Below, piece after piece: positions 33,619 to 41,594 of a stretch of DNA of 64,000 bases; the first letter of the stretch is position 1, and each line of letters begins with the position of its first letter. Source of the stretch: Fermentibacter sp963718745 [NCBI: Candidatus Fermentibacterota bacterium] (lineage in GTDB: Bacteria; Fermentibacterota; Fermentibacteria; Fermentibacterales); the NCBI GenBank assembly GCA_963718745.1, contig OY970370.1:1426001-1490000 (forward strand). Reading direction: 5' to 3'. A program made the translations under genes and the position numbers. Below the pieces are notes generated by a model, which saw nothing but the letters and a program-made list of their open reading frames with translations, was not told the origin of the DNA and made no database searches.

Positions 33619-34862
33619 TGGCGTACGGGATCATAGCTGCGCTGGCAACCCCTCCCGGGGTCTCCGCGCTGGCTGTGATCCGTACGAGCGGAGAAGGCTG
33701 CGCACGGATGGCGGAGGAATACTTCGGCCTCGCCGAGGGCAGGCTCTCCGGCATGAGAAGGGCGCTGTCCGCATGTCCCGGATCGATCTCCCGCGGGGGC
33801 GCAGAAGTGCTCCTCCTGTCCTGGCCCGCCGGCAGGAGCTTCACCGGGGAGGAGATGGTCGAGATCATGTGCCCCGGCTCCATGACCATCGCGGGGGAGA
33901 TCCTGGGCGGCCTGGAGGCGATGGGTGCGAGACCGTCCGGTCCAGGCGAGTTCACCAGGAGGGCCTTCCTCTCGGGGAGGATGAGCGCGCTCGAGGTCAT
34001 AGCCCTCTCCTCGATATGGAGATCGGGTGCCGGCGCCGTGATCTCGAGGGAGCTCGAGGATGCGGCTGCCTCGCTCGAAAAGGCGCTCGAGACGGTTCAG
34101 GAGTCGCTCGAGGCCGCGATAGAGTTCTCCGAAGAACACCACATCGCTGAAGAAGACATCGAATTCCGGATGGAAGCCGCGGGAGGGTCGGCCAGGGGTC
34201 TGGCTTCCGCCGCCTTGCGTGCCGAGGGTCCTGTCCGTGTCTTCCTCGCCGGACCGGTCAACTCGGGGAAGTCCACTCTCTTCAATACGATCACAGGCCG
34301 GGAAAGGGCAGTCGTCACCCCCGAGGAGGGGACGACCCGTGACGGGGCCTCGGCTCTGCTGGTTGTGGCGGGAAGGGAAGTGGAGCTGTTCGACACGCCC
34401 GGATTCCGTCACGGGGGCAGGTGGGATGCGGACTGCCGGGCGCTCGAGATATCGATCGGCATGGTAGGCCGGGATGACATCGTCGTCTGGATGAGCAGAG
34501 GCGGTTCCGAACAACCCGATGGCGAAATCATGGCGAGAGCGGGGATCACGATAGAAGTCGCAAGCCTGGCTGATGAGTGCGGAGGCGGAGGTCTTCGTCT
34601 CAGCTCGAGGACCGGCGAGGGAGTCGAAGAATTGAAGGCCAGGATAGCCGCATCGAGGCCGCCCGGGATGCTTTACTGCTGCGCTGCCGGGATAGGACGG
34701 CACATCGAGGCGGCCCGGAGCATGTGCGGAGCGGGCGAGATGGCCGCAGCATCGGAGGAGATTGCGGAGGCGATGGAGGCTCTGGCATCGGTCATGGACC
34801 GCGGGACGGGGATAGAGCTTGCCGTCGAGAGGGCGCTCGGTCGCCTCTGTGTTGGAAAATGA
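33618..34862 (+). CDS. mnmE: tRNA modification GTPase MnmE, divergent G domain
   Basis: 414 residues, shorter than the usual 450 or so. The N-terminal folate-binding domain (IAALATPPGVSALAVIRTSG; GEFTRRAFLSGRMS) and the C-terminal CVGK are present; with MnmG it makes 5-carboxymethylaminomethyl uridine in tRNA. The G domain keeps G1 GPVNSGKS (212-219), G2 EGTTRD and G3 DTPG, but the G4 motif NKxD is missing: the equivalent place near residue 308 reads SLAD. Thus guanine recognition may be altered. Start overlaps yidC, stop overlaps mnmG. Confidence 0.93.
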   Translation: MAYGIIAALATPPGVSALAVIRTSGEGCARMAEEYFGLAEGRLSGMRRALSACPGSISRGGAEVLLLSWPAGRSFTGEEMVEIMCPGSMTIAGEILGGLEAMGARPSGPGEFTRRAFLSGRMSALEVIALSSIWRSGAGAVISRELEDAAASLEKALETVQESLEAAIEFSEEHHIAEEDIEFRMEAAGGSARGLASAALRAEGPVRVFLAGPVNSGKSTLFNTITGRERAVVTPEEGTTRDGASALLVVAGREVELFDTPGFRHGGRWDADCRALEISIGMVGRDDIVVWMSRGGSEQPDGEIMARAGITIEVASLADECGGGGLRLSSRTGEGVEELKARIAASRPPGMLYCCAAGIGRHIEAARSMCGAGEMAAASEEIAEAMEALASVMDRGTGIELAVERALGRLCVGK

Positions 34863-36679
34863 GAGGCTTCGGGGTGGTCGTGGTAGGGGGGGGTCATGCC
34901 GGTGCGGAGGCAGCCCTGTCGGCGGTAAGAGCCGGTGCGGACGTCGCCATGATAACGATGAAGAAGTGCCGTATCGGTCACATGTCATGCAATCCCGCCA
35001 TAGGAGGCGTCGCAAAGGGCACCCTGGTGAGAGAGATAGACGCGCTGGGCGGCTTGATGGGGGAGGCCGCCGACAGGGCGGCGATACAGTTCAGGATGCT
35101 GAACCGGAGGAAGGGTCCGGCGGTCTGGGGTCCGAGGGTCCAGTGCGACCAGGAGGCATATGCCCGATCGATCAGACTCGCTCTGGAGGATGACGGAGTT
35201 GCAGTCGTCGAAGGGGAGGCGGTCGAGTTCGACTGGAACGGAGAACGGGCGACAACTGTCGTACTCGCGGACGGCACGAGGATCGGCTGCGGATCGGTGG
35301 TGCTCGCACCGGGGACATTTCTGGGGGCCGTCCTGTTCCGGGGGCGCGAGAGATGGAGCGGCGGCAGGCTGGGGGATATCGCTTCGAACAGGCTCTGCGG
35401 GCATCTCTCGGCACGAGGGTTCCACGTGGAACGCTTCAAGACGGGTACGCCGCCCAGGATCCTAGCAGGATCGATTGATTACAGCATGCTTTCGGTACAG
35501 CCCGAGGAGGGTAACGTCTGGCGCTTCTCTTCGAGGAAGAGCGTAGAGACGTCGAAGGTGCGCGCAGTATGCCATACCGCCAGGACCGTGAGCGGCACTG
35601 TCGCCGCGGCTCGCGCCGGTCTCGCCGAATCACCGCTGTACTCCGGAGGAATCAGAGGCATGGGGCCGAGATACTGCCCGAGCTTCGAGGACAAGGCGGT
35701 TCGATTCCCCGAAAGGGACCAGCATCCGGTCTTCTTCGAACCCACAGGGCTCGGCTCGAGGCTGGTCTACCTCAACGGGGTCTCGACGAGCCTGCCCAGG
35801 GATACCCAGCTCGAGATGATCAGATCGCTGCCCGGCTGCGGAAGGGCTGTCGTCGCAGCCTGGGGCTACGCCGTCGAGTACGGATACCTGCCCGGAACGC
35901 AGATCGGTCGCGATCTCATGCTCGAATCAACGGATAATGTCTTTGTCGCGGGCCAGATCTGCGGGACATCGGGCTATGAGGAAGCAGCCGGTTTCGGATT
36001 GGTGGCGGGGGCGAACGCTGCGGCCCTTGCGCTCGGCCGTTCCGGGCGGTTCGTCCCTGATCCCGGACAGAGCTATATCGGGGTGATGATCGCGGACATC
36101 TCGGGAAACGACCTCGCGGAGCCGTACCGTTTGTTCTCGTCGCGTGCGGGGAACAGGATGCACCTCCGCCCCGACAACGCATGGAGGAGAATGCTGCGGA
36201 CCTCGGTCGAAGAGGGAATATCCCGTCCGGGGGATGCCCGGCTGCTTGAATCGCTCGAGAGAGACTCCCTCGGGATTTCGAAGGTTCTACGAACCGAGAG
36301 GCAGGGAGGGAAGCTGCTCGCGGAGCTGTGCAGGCATCCGGAATTCGATCCCGGTTCGCTGGGGAGCCTTTCCCCGGGCCTTTCCGGATTCGATCCGGAC
36401 CTGGTTCTCTCGGTCGCACTGGATGAACGGTATGGCGGATATGTGGACAAGGCTGCCAGGAGAGCGAAGGACGTGGAGAGAATGGCGACTCTCGATCTCA
36501 GCGGGGTGGCCGACTTCAGGCTCCTCGAAGGGATAAGCTGGGAGGCGAGAGAGGCGCTCGAGCGTTCGAGACCCGTCAATCTCCGTGAAGCAGCGGAGCT
36601 GCCCGGGATGAGGCCGTCGGACCTGGAAGGCCTTCTGATCGGCATTCTGAGAAGGGTTCCACGTGGAACAGCCGTCTGA
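34859..36679 (+). CDS. mnmG: tRNA uridine-5-carboxymethylaminomethyl synthesis enzyme MnmG
   Basis: 606 residues. FAD-binding VVVVGGGHAGAEAALSAVRAG at the N-terminus, then MSCNPAIGGVAKGTLVREIDALGG and the conserved GPRYCPSFEDK, all family signatures. ATG at 34859 overlaps the mnmE stop (ATGA). Two parS-like palindromes lie inside the coding sequence (35419 and 36656). Confidence 0.98.
   Translation: MRGFGVVVVGGGHAGAEAALSAVRAGADVAMITMKKCRIGHMSCNPAIGGVAKGTLVREIDALGGLMGEAADRAAIQFRMLNRRKGPAVWGPRVQCDQEAYARSIRLALEDDGVAVVEGEAVEFDWNGERATTVVLADGTRIGCGSVVLAPGTFLGAVLFRGRERWSGGRLGDIASNRLCGHLSARGFHVERFKTGTPPRILAGSIDYSMLSVQPEEGNVWRFSSRKSVETSKVRAVCHTARTVSGTVAAARAGLAESPLYSGGIRGMGPRYCPSFEDKAVRFPERDQHPVFFEPTGLGSRLVYLNGVSTSLPRDTQLEMIRSLPGCGRAVVAAWGYAVEYGYLPGTQIGRDLMLESTDNVFVAGQICGTSGYEEAAGFGLVAGANAAALALGRSGRFVPDPGQSYIGVMIADISGNDLAEPYRLFSSRAGNRMHLRPDNAWRRMLRTSVEEGISRPGDARLLESLERDSLGISKVLRTERQGGKLLAELCRHPEFDPGSLGSLSPGLSGFDPDLVLSVALDERYGGYVDKAARRAKDVERMATLDLSGVADFRLLEGISWEAREALERSRPVNLREAAELPGMRPSDLEGLLIGILRRVPRGTAV
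35419..35432. promoter_or_regulatory. parS-like site 1
   Basis: Perfect 14-bp palindrome GTTCCACGTGGAAC, matching the ParB-binding consensus GTTNCACGTGNAAC. It lies within mnmG, about 2.6 kb before parB. Confidence 0.85.
36656..36669. promoter_or_regulatory. parS-like site 2
   Basis: An identical copy of GTTCCACGTGGAAC near the 3' end of mnmG, 1237 bp from the first copy and just before rsmG. Two exact copies of a 14-bp palindrome beside parAB make ParB binding very likely. Confidence 0.85.
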
Positions 36680-36686
36680 AAGGGAC

Positions 36687-37307
36687 ATGATGGCCTCGGA
36701 CCTCGGACTTCTCGGTCTCGAGGCGCCCGGAAGCTTCATCGACGGGGCATCCCTGTTCATGGATCTGGTCAGGGAGAGGGGAAGGGCCGTCAATCTGACA
36801 GGTCCGGGAGAGATGGCGCGGCTATGGGAGAGGCACGTGCTGGAGTCCGCCGCCTTCGCCCTGCTGCTCGACCGTGGGCGTCAGGTCGCCGACATAGGAT
36901 CCGGCGCGGGTTTCCCCGGGATCGTCCTTGCGCTGCTCGGATTCGAAGTCATCCTGATCGAACCCAGGAGGAACAGGGCGCTCTTCCTCGAGCACGCCCT
37001 GGAGAGCCTGGGAATCCGATCCGCCTCTGTCGAGAGATGCAGGCTCGAGGACTGGCGAAAATCTGCATCGCAATACACGGCCAGGGCGGTCATGCCCTTC
37101 GATAAGCTCGTCAGGCTGATGGATGGCCTGGGTTTGTGCGGGACGCTGACAACCAGGACTCCCTGTGCTCCAGCCGCTCCCCCCGGAGCGGAAAGGGAGC
37201 TCGAACTGCCGGTTCCTCCGCTTGACCGGCCAGGCCTTCTTGTGCAGTATCGCATTCCGATCAGACGTCCGTCTCCGGCCGCAGGCACCCGAAAGGTCGA
37301 TCCATGA
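36687..37307 (+). CDS. rsmG: 16S rRNA 7-methylguanosine methyltransferase RsmG
   Basis: 206 residues. SAM-binding VADIGSGAGFPGIVLALLG and the preceding LWERHVLESAAFA are typical; it methylates G527 of 16S rRNA. Start chosen at ATG 36687 with GAAAGGG upstream; a GTG at 36663 would lie inside the parS site and mnmG. Overlaps parA by 4 nt. Confidence 0.93.
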   Translation: MMASDLGLLGLEAPGSFIDGASLFMDLVRERGRAVNLTGPGEMARLWERHVLESAAFALLLDRGRQVADIGSGAGFPGIVLALLGFEVILIEPRRNRALFLEHALESLGIRSASVERCRLEDWRKSASQYTARAVMPFDKLVRLMDGLGLCGTLTTRTPCAPAAPPGAERELELPVPPLDRPGLLVQYRIPIRRPSPAAGTRKVDP

Positions 37308-38062
37308 GCAGGATAATCTCGGTATCGAACCAGAAGGGCGGGGTCGGCAAGACGACGACCGTCATCAACCTGGCGGCCAGCCTGGCCGCTTTCGAGCGGG
37401 ATGTCCTCGTCGTCGACCTCGATCCCCAGGCGAACGCGACAAGCGGTCTCGGCCTGGACATCCAGGGTGATGCCAACATCCACTCGCTCCTCGCCGGTAC
37501 GTCGGATCTCGACGGGGCTACCGTGGATTCGGGTTTCGAGGGAGTGCGCGCCATCCCGGGTTCACGCGACCTGGCCGGCCTCGAGATAGAGCTCGCCATG
37601 CAGAAGGGCAGGGAGTTCTTCCTCCGTGACAGGCTCAGGGTCCCCGCGATCGACAGGTACGATTTCGTCCTGATCGACTGTCCTCCTTCTCTCGGTCTCC
37701 TCACGGTCAACGCCCTCGTCGCCGCGGATTCCGTCCTTCTCCCTCTCCAGAGCGAGTATTACGCACTCGAAGGCCTGTCCCATCTCCTCGACACGATCCG
37801 GAGAGTCAGACAACTGTGGAATCCTGACATTGTCATGGAGGGCGTGCTGCTGACGATGTACGACAAGAGACTGAAGCTCAGCCGCGAGGTGGAGGCAAAC
37901 GCCGAGGACCACCTCAGCGAAATGCTCCTCAATACCCGGATACCCAGGAACGTGAGGCTCAGCGAAGCCCCGAGCTTCGGGAAGCCGGTGCTGCACTACG
38001 ATGTGGAGTCGCCCGGCGCCAGGAGCTATCTGCAGCTTGCGGAGGAGTTGATCTCCAGATGA
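37304..38062 (+). CDS. parA: Chromosome-partitioning ATPase ParA/Soj
   Basis: 252 residues. Deviant Walker A NQKGGVGKTTT (about residues 8-18), Walker B FVLIDCPPSLG and switch region VDLDPQANAT identify ParA/Soj. It has no N-terminal HTH, as expected for the chromosomal type. Overlaps rsmG and parB by 4 nt each. Confidence 0.97.
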   Translation: MSRIISVSNQKGGVGKTTTVINLAASLAAFERDVLVVDLDPQANATSGLGLDIQGDANIHSLLAGTSDLDGATVDSGFEGVRAIPGSRDLAGLEIELAMQKGREFFLRDRLRVPAIDRYDFVLIDCPPSLGLLTVNALVAADSVLLPLQSEYYALEGLSHLLDTIRRVRQLWNPDIVMEGVLLTMYDKRLKLSREVEANAEDHLSEMLLNTRIPRNVRLSEAPSFGKPVLHYDVESPGARSYLQLAEELISR

Positions 38063-38907
38063 CCCAGATCAGGAAGAAGGCGCTCGGAAGGGGCCTGGAA
38101 GCCCTGCTGCCCGTGCTGGACGAAACGGCTCCGGGACAGGTCGCATCGATACAGGTCGAGAGGATAGAGCCGAACCCCCACCAGCCGAGACACGTCTGGG
38201 ACGAGGAGGAGCTCCGCTCCCTGTCCGATTCGATCAAGGAACAGGGGATCCTCCAGCCGCTCGTCCTGCGCCGGCAGGGGATGAGATTCCAGGTCATCGC
38301 AGGGGAGAGGCGCCTCCGGGCCGCACGCATGGCCGGGCTCACGGAGGTCCCTGCCATAATAAGGGACGCCACGGATACTCAGATGCTGGCGCTCGCGCTG
38401 GTGGAGAACATCCAGAGGCGGGACCTGGGTCCGCTGGAGAAGGCCGAGGCCTTCAGCAGACTCGCGACCATGTTCGAGCTTACGCAGGAGGAGATGGGGA
38501 GGCAGACGGGTCTGGACCGCTCCACAGTCTCCAATCTGATAAGGCTCCTCGAGCTTCCCGATGCAGTAAAGACGATGCTCAGGGATGGGACTCTCAGCAT
38601 GGGGCACGGCAGGGCGCTCCTGTCCCTGCATGAATCGAGAACCATCGAAACCGCAGCTGGCCTCGCCGTTTCACGCGGGATGTCCGTGAGGCAGCTGGAG
38701 GAGCATGTCCGGAGGTCCGCACGGAAGACCGTACCGCGCCGGACGCCTGGAACCCAGCCCGCAGAGATTGCAGACCTCCAGGAGAGGCTCACCCGCAGGC
38801 TCTCCGCGAAGGTCCGGGTCAGGGATCGCGGTGGAAGGGGCAGCATAGTGGTCGAATACTCCTCGTTGAACGACCTGCAGCGCATCCTGGACCTCCTGGA
38901 TGGCTGA
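38059..38907 (+). CDS. parB: Chromosome-partitioning protein ParB/Spo0J
   Basis: 282 residues. CTP-binding/ParB box region IEPNPHQPR, IAGERRLRAARMAG and LVENIQRRDLGPLEKA, then the HTH (TQEEMGRQTGLDRSTVSNLIRLLELP) that reads parS, and a short C-terminal dimerisation tail. The N-terminal KALGRGLEALLP motif stimulates ParA in related systems. Confidence 0.97.
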   Translation: MTQIRKKALGRGLEALLPVLDETAPGQVASIQVERIEPNPHQPRHVWDEEELRSLSDSIKEQGILQPLVLRRQGMRFQVIAGERRLRAARMAGLTEVPAIIRDATDTQMLALALVENIQRRDLGPLEKAEAFSRLATMFELTQEEMGRQTGLDRSTVSNLIRLLELPDAVKTMLRDGTLSMGHGRALLSLHESRTIETAAGLAVSRGMSVRQLEEHVRRSARKTVPRRTPGTQPAEIADLQERLTRRLSAKVRVRDRGGRGSIVVEYSSLNDLQRILDLLDG

Positions 38908-39199
38908 CGAGCGCTCCGGGGGCCCGGTTGCTCCGGAGGACGGTCCGGCCCAGCCGGAACGGACGTCTCCGCCGGAATACCTCTTCAGGCTGGCCTGGGA
39001 GGAGATCAACGAGAGGATGTCCAGGCTGAGACGGGATCTCGAGCTTGCCGAGCGCAGCAGCCTGGGAGACGATGTCCGGCAGGAGCTGGTGAAGAAGCTG
39101 GCCGCCCTGCAGGACACAGTCGATTCCTTCGCCGAACGCTGGATGGATTTCGAGAGGAAGAGAAAGGCGCTGGAGGAGAGCCTGTCGAGGGAGCCCTAG
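38900..39199 (+). CDS. Small coiled-coil protein after parB
   Basis: 99 residues, not recognised. Proline-rich first 25 residues, then a charged helical region. It contains VDSFAERWMDFERKRKAL, which closely matches VDLFADLWLHFHMRYEAL in the convergent neighbour; the rest differs. The ATG overlaps parB by 8 nt, so it is co-translated with it. It may act in chromosome partitioning, but only context suggests that. Confidence 0.7.
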   Translation: MADERSGGPVAPEDGPAQPERTSPPEYLFRLAWEEINERMSRLRRDLELAERSSLGDDVRQELVKKLAALQDTVDSFAERWMDFERKRKALEESLSREP

Positions 39200-39477
39200 C
39201 CCTCCCTCCCTGCCGGTGCCCTTCCCTGGTCGGACTGATGATCCTGGTCGACCGACCTCATGTCCAGGTTGTATTCGTGTACCAGAGCCTCGTATCTCAT
39301 GTGAAAATGCAGCCAGAGGTCCGCGAAGAGGTCCACCTGCGACGAGAGCCGGTCGAGGGCGATCGAGATCTCCTCGGCGGATTCGTCAGCAACCGCAGCC
39401 CTGGAGAGCTTCCTGAAGTTGCGGTCCACGCTCTCCCAGCCCTTTTCGAAGCATGTCTCGGCCAGGTATTCCTTCAA
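39196..39477 (-). CDS. Small helical protein, motif-paralogue of the neighbour
   Basis: 93 residues, not recognised. Starts with TTG at 39477 after GGGGGG. The central part carries VDLFADLWLHFHMRYEAL, shared in pattern (VDxFAxxWxxFxxxxxAL) with the gene at 38900, and the C-terminus is polar. The two genes converge and overlap by 4 nt. Confidence 0.65.
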   Translation of the reverse strand: MKEYLAETCFEKGWESVDRNFRKLSRAAVADESAEEISIALDRLSSQVDLFADLWLHFHMRYEALVHEYNLDMRSVDQDHQSDQGRAPAGREG

Positions 39478-39541
39478 AGCACCCCCCCGGTCTCGATGCT
39501 ATTTTCACTGAAATCGGACGTCGGCGCAAGCCCCCGGAATG

Positions 39542-39571
39542 TTGACGGGATTCGGAGAGTGCCGTTATAGT
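39542..39571 (+). promoter_or_regulatory. Ferredoxin promoter
   Basis: TTGACG (39542-39547), 18 nt, TATAGT (39566-39571), 25 nt before the ferredoxin start. Confidence 0.55.
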
Positions 39572-39596
39572 GCCGGACAACTCGAAGGGAGTGGCA

Positions 39597-39764
39597 GTGG
39601 CCTACAAGATCACCGACAAATGCATAGCCTGTGGAACATGCAAGGACGAATGCCCGGTCGAAGCGATAAGCGAGGGCAAGCCTTACAAGATCGATGAAGG
39701 CAAGTGCATCGACTGCGGCGCGTGCGCCTCGGTCTGCCCGGTCGAAGCCATCGAGGCCCCATAA
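39597..39764 (+). CDS. 2[4Fe-4S] ferredoxin
   Basis: 55 residues, the usual clostridial-type length. Two clusters: CIACGTCKDECP and CIDCGACASVCP. Start at the GTG of VAYKITDKC (39597) with AAGGGAG upstream rather than the GTG at 39570, since these proteins begin MAYKI/V. Likely the electron carrier used by AOR and by indolepyruvate oxidoreductase in this window. Confidence 0.95.
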   Translation: MAYKITDKCIACGTCKDECPVEAISEGKPYKIDEGKCIDCGACASVCPVEAIEAP

Positions 39765-39798
39765 GGGTTTCGACAGTCGTCTGAAGGCTTTCGGACAA

Positions 39799-39828
39799 CC
39801 GCCGGATCTGGTATCACGGGTCCGGCGG
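39799..39828. terminator. Possible hairpin terminator between ferredoxin and deacetylase genes
   Basis: CCGCCGGA (39799-39806) pairs with TCCGGCGG (39821-39828) across a 14-nt loop, followed by GCTTCTAT. The T tract is weak; the site separates two convergent genes. Confidence 0.45.
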
Positions 39829-39832
39829 GCTT

Positions 39833-40663
39833 CTATCTACGGTCAGATCCGGCTGCCAGTTCCGCGAGCTTGATCGAGTCGAAGGATTCCAGTACCCGCC
39901 TCAGGCACGTCCACATCCGCCCTCCACTCCCGTGCCCCTGCCTGATCCGCACAAGAACGGGAAATCCGGGTTGTCCGTCGAAGGGTTCGTCGTACTCCCA
40001 CGGATGGCTGTAGAGCACGGGGATCCTGCCAGCCCTGCAGGCCTTCGCGAGAAGGATCGAACGCAGGGACATCGGCATGAATCTCGACCAGGCGCCGCCC
40101 GCCACGGGCACCTTTGCTCCCGGGAACTCGACCGAGGCGAGCGGAAGCTCGAGGATCGAGCCTGTGGAGCCCTGGAGCATGTAGGGGGAAAGCGGAGCGC
40201 CAGGGATACCGTATCTGTGCCTCGTCATCGGGAAGACGCTGCTGTCGTAGGTGAAGCCTGCCTTCACCAGTTCATCGGCCACCCAGCCCGAGTTATCCTC
40301 CGATACGCTGAAACTGGGGGCGCGGTAGCCCGAGGGCCGGGGAAGATTCGCCCTGTCCCAGGCGGTGAGACACCTTTCCAGGTCTTCGCGCAGAGAAGCA
40401 CTGTCCATTCCGGAGAGGCTGGTGTGACCCCACCCGTGGCAGGCCAGTTCGTGTCCCGCCTCCAGGATGGCTGCAGCCGTGGCCGGATGCATCGCAAGCT
40501 CGGTTCCCAGCATGAAGAAGGTGGCTCCGGCTCCGAACTCGCCCAGGAAGGCCAGAAGCGAATCGACAAGCACGGGTACACGGTGCCGGGCCGTCCGCGA
40601 TGCCGGATGGTCGAGAGAAGTGATCGCCGCTGTCTGGAACCATTCCTCCACATCGAAACTCAT
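39833..40663 (-). CDS. Polysaccharide deacetylase (XrtA-locus/DUF3473-like)
   Basis: 276 residues. NodB-type deacetylase: metal Asp in SFDVEEWF at the N-terminus, metal histidines in HELACHGWGH (about residues 72-81), and RAPSFS further on. The SFDVEEWFQ start is typical of the exopolysaccharide-locus deacetylases. ATG at 40663 is chosen; an open frame runs 55 codons further but crosses the duplicated junction. The gene start lies inside one copy of an 86-bp tandem duplication shared with the end of the upstream gene. Confidence 0.87.
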   Translation of the reverse strand: MSFDVEEWFQTAAITSLDHPASRTARHRVPVLVDSLLAFLGEFGAGATFFMLGTELAMHPATAAAILEAGHELACHGWGHTSLSGMDSASLREDLERCLTAWDRANLPRPSGYRAPSFSVSEDNSGWVADELVKAGFTYDSSVFPMTRHRYGIPGAPLSPYMLQGSTGSILELPLASVEFPGAKVPVAGGAWSRFMPMSLRSILLAKACRAGRIPVLYSHPWEYDEPFDGQPGFPVLVRIRQGHGSGGRMWTCLRRVLESFDSIKLAELAAGSDRR

Positions 40664-40729
40664 AGCCACACGATGTCTTGCGACACCAGACCCCGGATTC
40701 TTCACCAGATCCGCCCGCCTTCTCTGCAG
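40654..40729. repeat. Direct repeat copy A (junction duplication)
   Basis: About 76 bp repeated at 40740-40815 with roughly seven differences, period 86 bp. It includes the first codons of the deacetylase gene and a copy of the last codons (GGRIW-stop) of the formyltransferase gene. Confidence 0.9.
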
Positions 40730-40749
40730 CACCCCATGTCGAAACTCAT
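40702..40749 (-). CDS. Chimeric 15-codon micro-ORF created by the duplication
   Basis: Minus-strand frame MSFDMGCCREGGRIW: it begins with the duplicated deacetylase start and ends with the duplicated formyltransferase tail. It lies directly upstream of the real deacetylase start and could act as a leader peptide, or be only a scar. Confidence 0.35.
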   Translation of the reverse strand: MSFDMGCCREGGRIW

Positions 40750-40815
40750 CGCCACAGGATGTCTTGCGACACCAGACCCCGGACTCTTCACCAGATCCGC
40801 CCGCCCTTCCTGCGG
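40740..40815. repeat. Direct repeat copy B (junction duplication)
   Basis: Second copy of the junction repeat. It contains the true end of the formyltransferase gene and a decoy copy of the deacetylase start (ATGAGTTTCGA on the minus strand). Confidence 0.9.
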
Positions 40816-41594
40816 AATTCCGCCACATCGCGCCCGTCCGGGAACCCGTTGGTCGATCCCTCTTCAGGGGGGTTGGGGATCGTCGAGTATCCGCCCTCCG
40901 AGACCATCGTCAGCCCTTCGACGACCATCCCGGCGCCGATCGCCTTCGCCTTCCGGATGAGGGAGTGCAGAGAGGTCCCTTCGCGCGTGACGGATATCTC
41001 GCGGCGCAGGAGGATCTCGCCCGAATCCAGTGATGCGTCCATCAGGTGCAGGGTCACCCCCGCTCTCGGCGGATCCGAGAAGAGGGACCAGAACGTCGGG
41101 AGCATCCCCCTGTTCGAGGGGAGAAGGGCGGAATGCAGGTTGAGCGAGCAGATCGACGGGATGTCGAGAGTCTTCCGGGAGAGGATCTGAGGGCATGCGA
41201 TCGAGACGAGGACATCAGGGTGCATCGCCGTCAGAGCGGCCCTTCCGGCCCTGGAGTTGATCCTCTCGATACTCGCGTATGCGGCGTGAGCCCTGGAGGC
41301 GGCCTGCCTCAGGGAATGCGGTCGGGGAGTGGGAGCCCGCAGTGCAGCCGAAAGCTTGAGAGTCACCATCTGCATGGACCGGAGGACGAAGCCCGGTGCG
41401 CCGTACAGACCCAGGTACCTGCGTGCGTTGACTCGCGCATCGCCGAAGGATGCGTGACCCGGCAGGGATACCACCGTGAAGCTCCATCCCGGGAGGGATC
41501 TGATTATGGTCTCGACCGTGCCGGGGATCTCGAAGGGCTCGTCGTCGCAGATCAGAACGACGTTCAGGGGCTTCCCGGCAGGAGGCACGCTCAA
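40788..41594 (-). CDS. Formyltransferase-family protein
   Basis: 268 residues. The conserved formyltransferase core is seen: NLHSALLPSNRGMLPTFWSLF (about residues 151-171) with the catalytic Asn and His, then AGVTLHLMDASLDSGEILLRRE with the catalytic Asp. These use 10-formyltetrahydrofolate; the lack of a C-terminal tRNA domain and the place beside a polysaccharide deacetylase point to a sugar-amine N-formyltransferase rather than Fmt. ATG overlap with the upstream membrane gene by 4 nt. Confidence 0.82.
   Translation of the reverse strand: MSVPPAGKPLNVVLICDDEPFEIPGTVETIIRSLPGWSFTVVSLPGHASFGDARVNARRYLGLYGAPGFVLRSMQMVTLKLSAALRAPTPRPHSLRQAASRAHAAYASIERINSRAGRAALTAMHPDVLVSIACPQILSRKTLDIPSICSLNLHSALLPSNRGMLPTFWSLFSDPPRAGVTLHLMDASLDSGEILLRREISVTREGTSLHSLIRKAKAIGAGMVVEGLTMVSEGGYSTIPNPPEEGSTNGFPDGRDVAEFRRKGGRIW

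Noticed and set aside
40664-40828. 55-residue N-terminal extension of the polysaccharide deacetylase
   Set aside because: It runs through the duplicated junction DNA and does not resemble a deacetylase; the ATG at 40663 starts the SFDVEEW motif.
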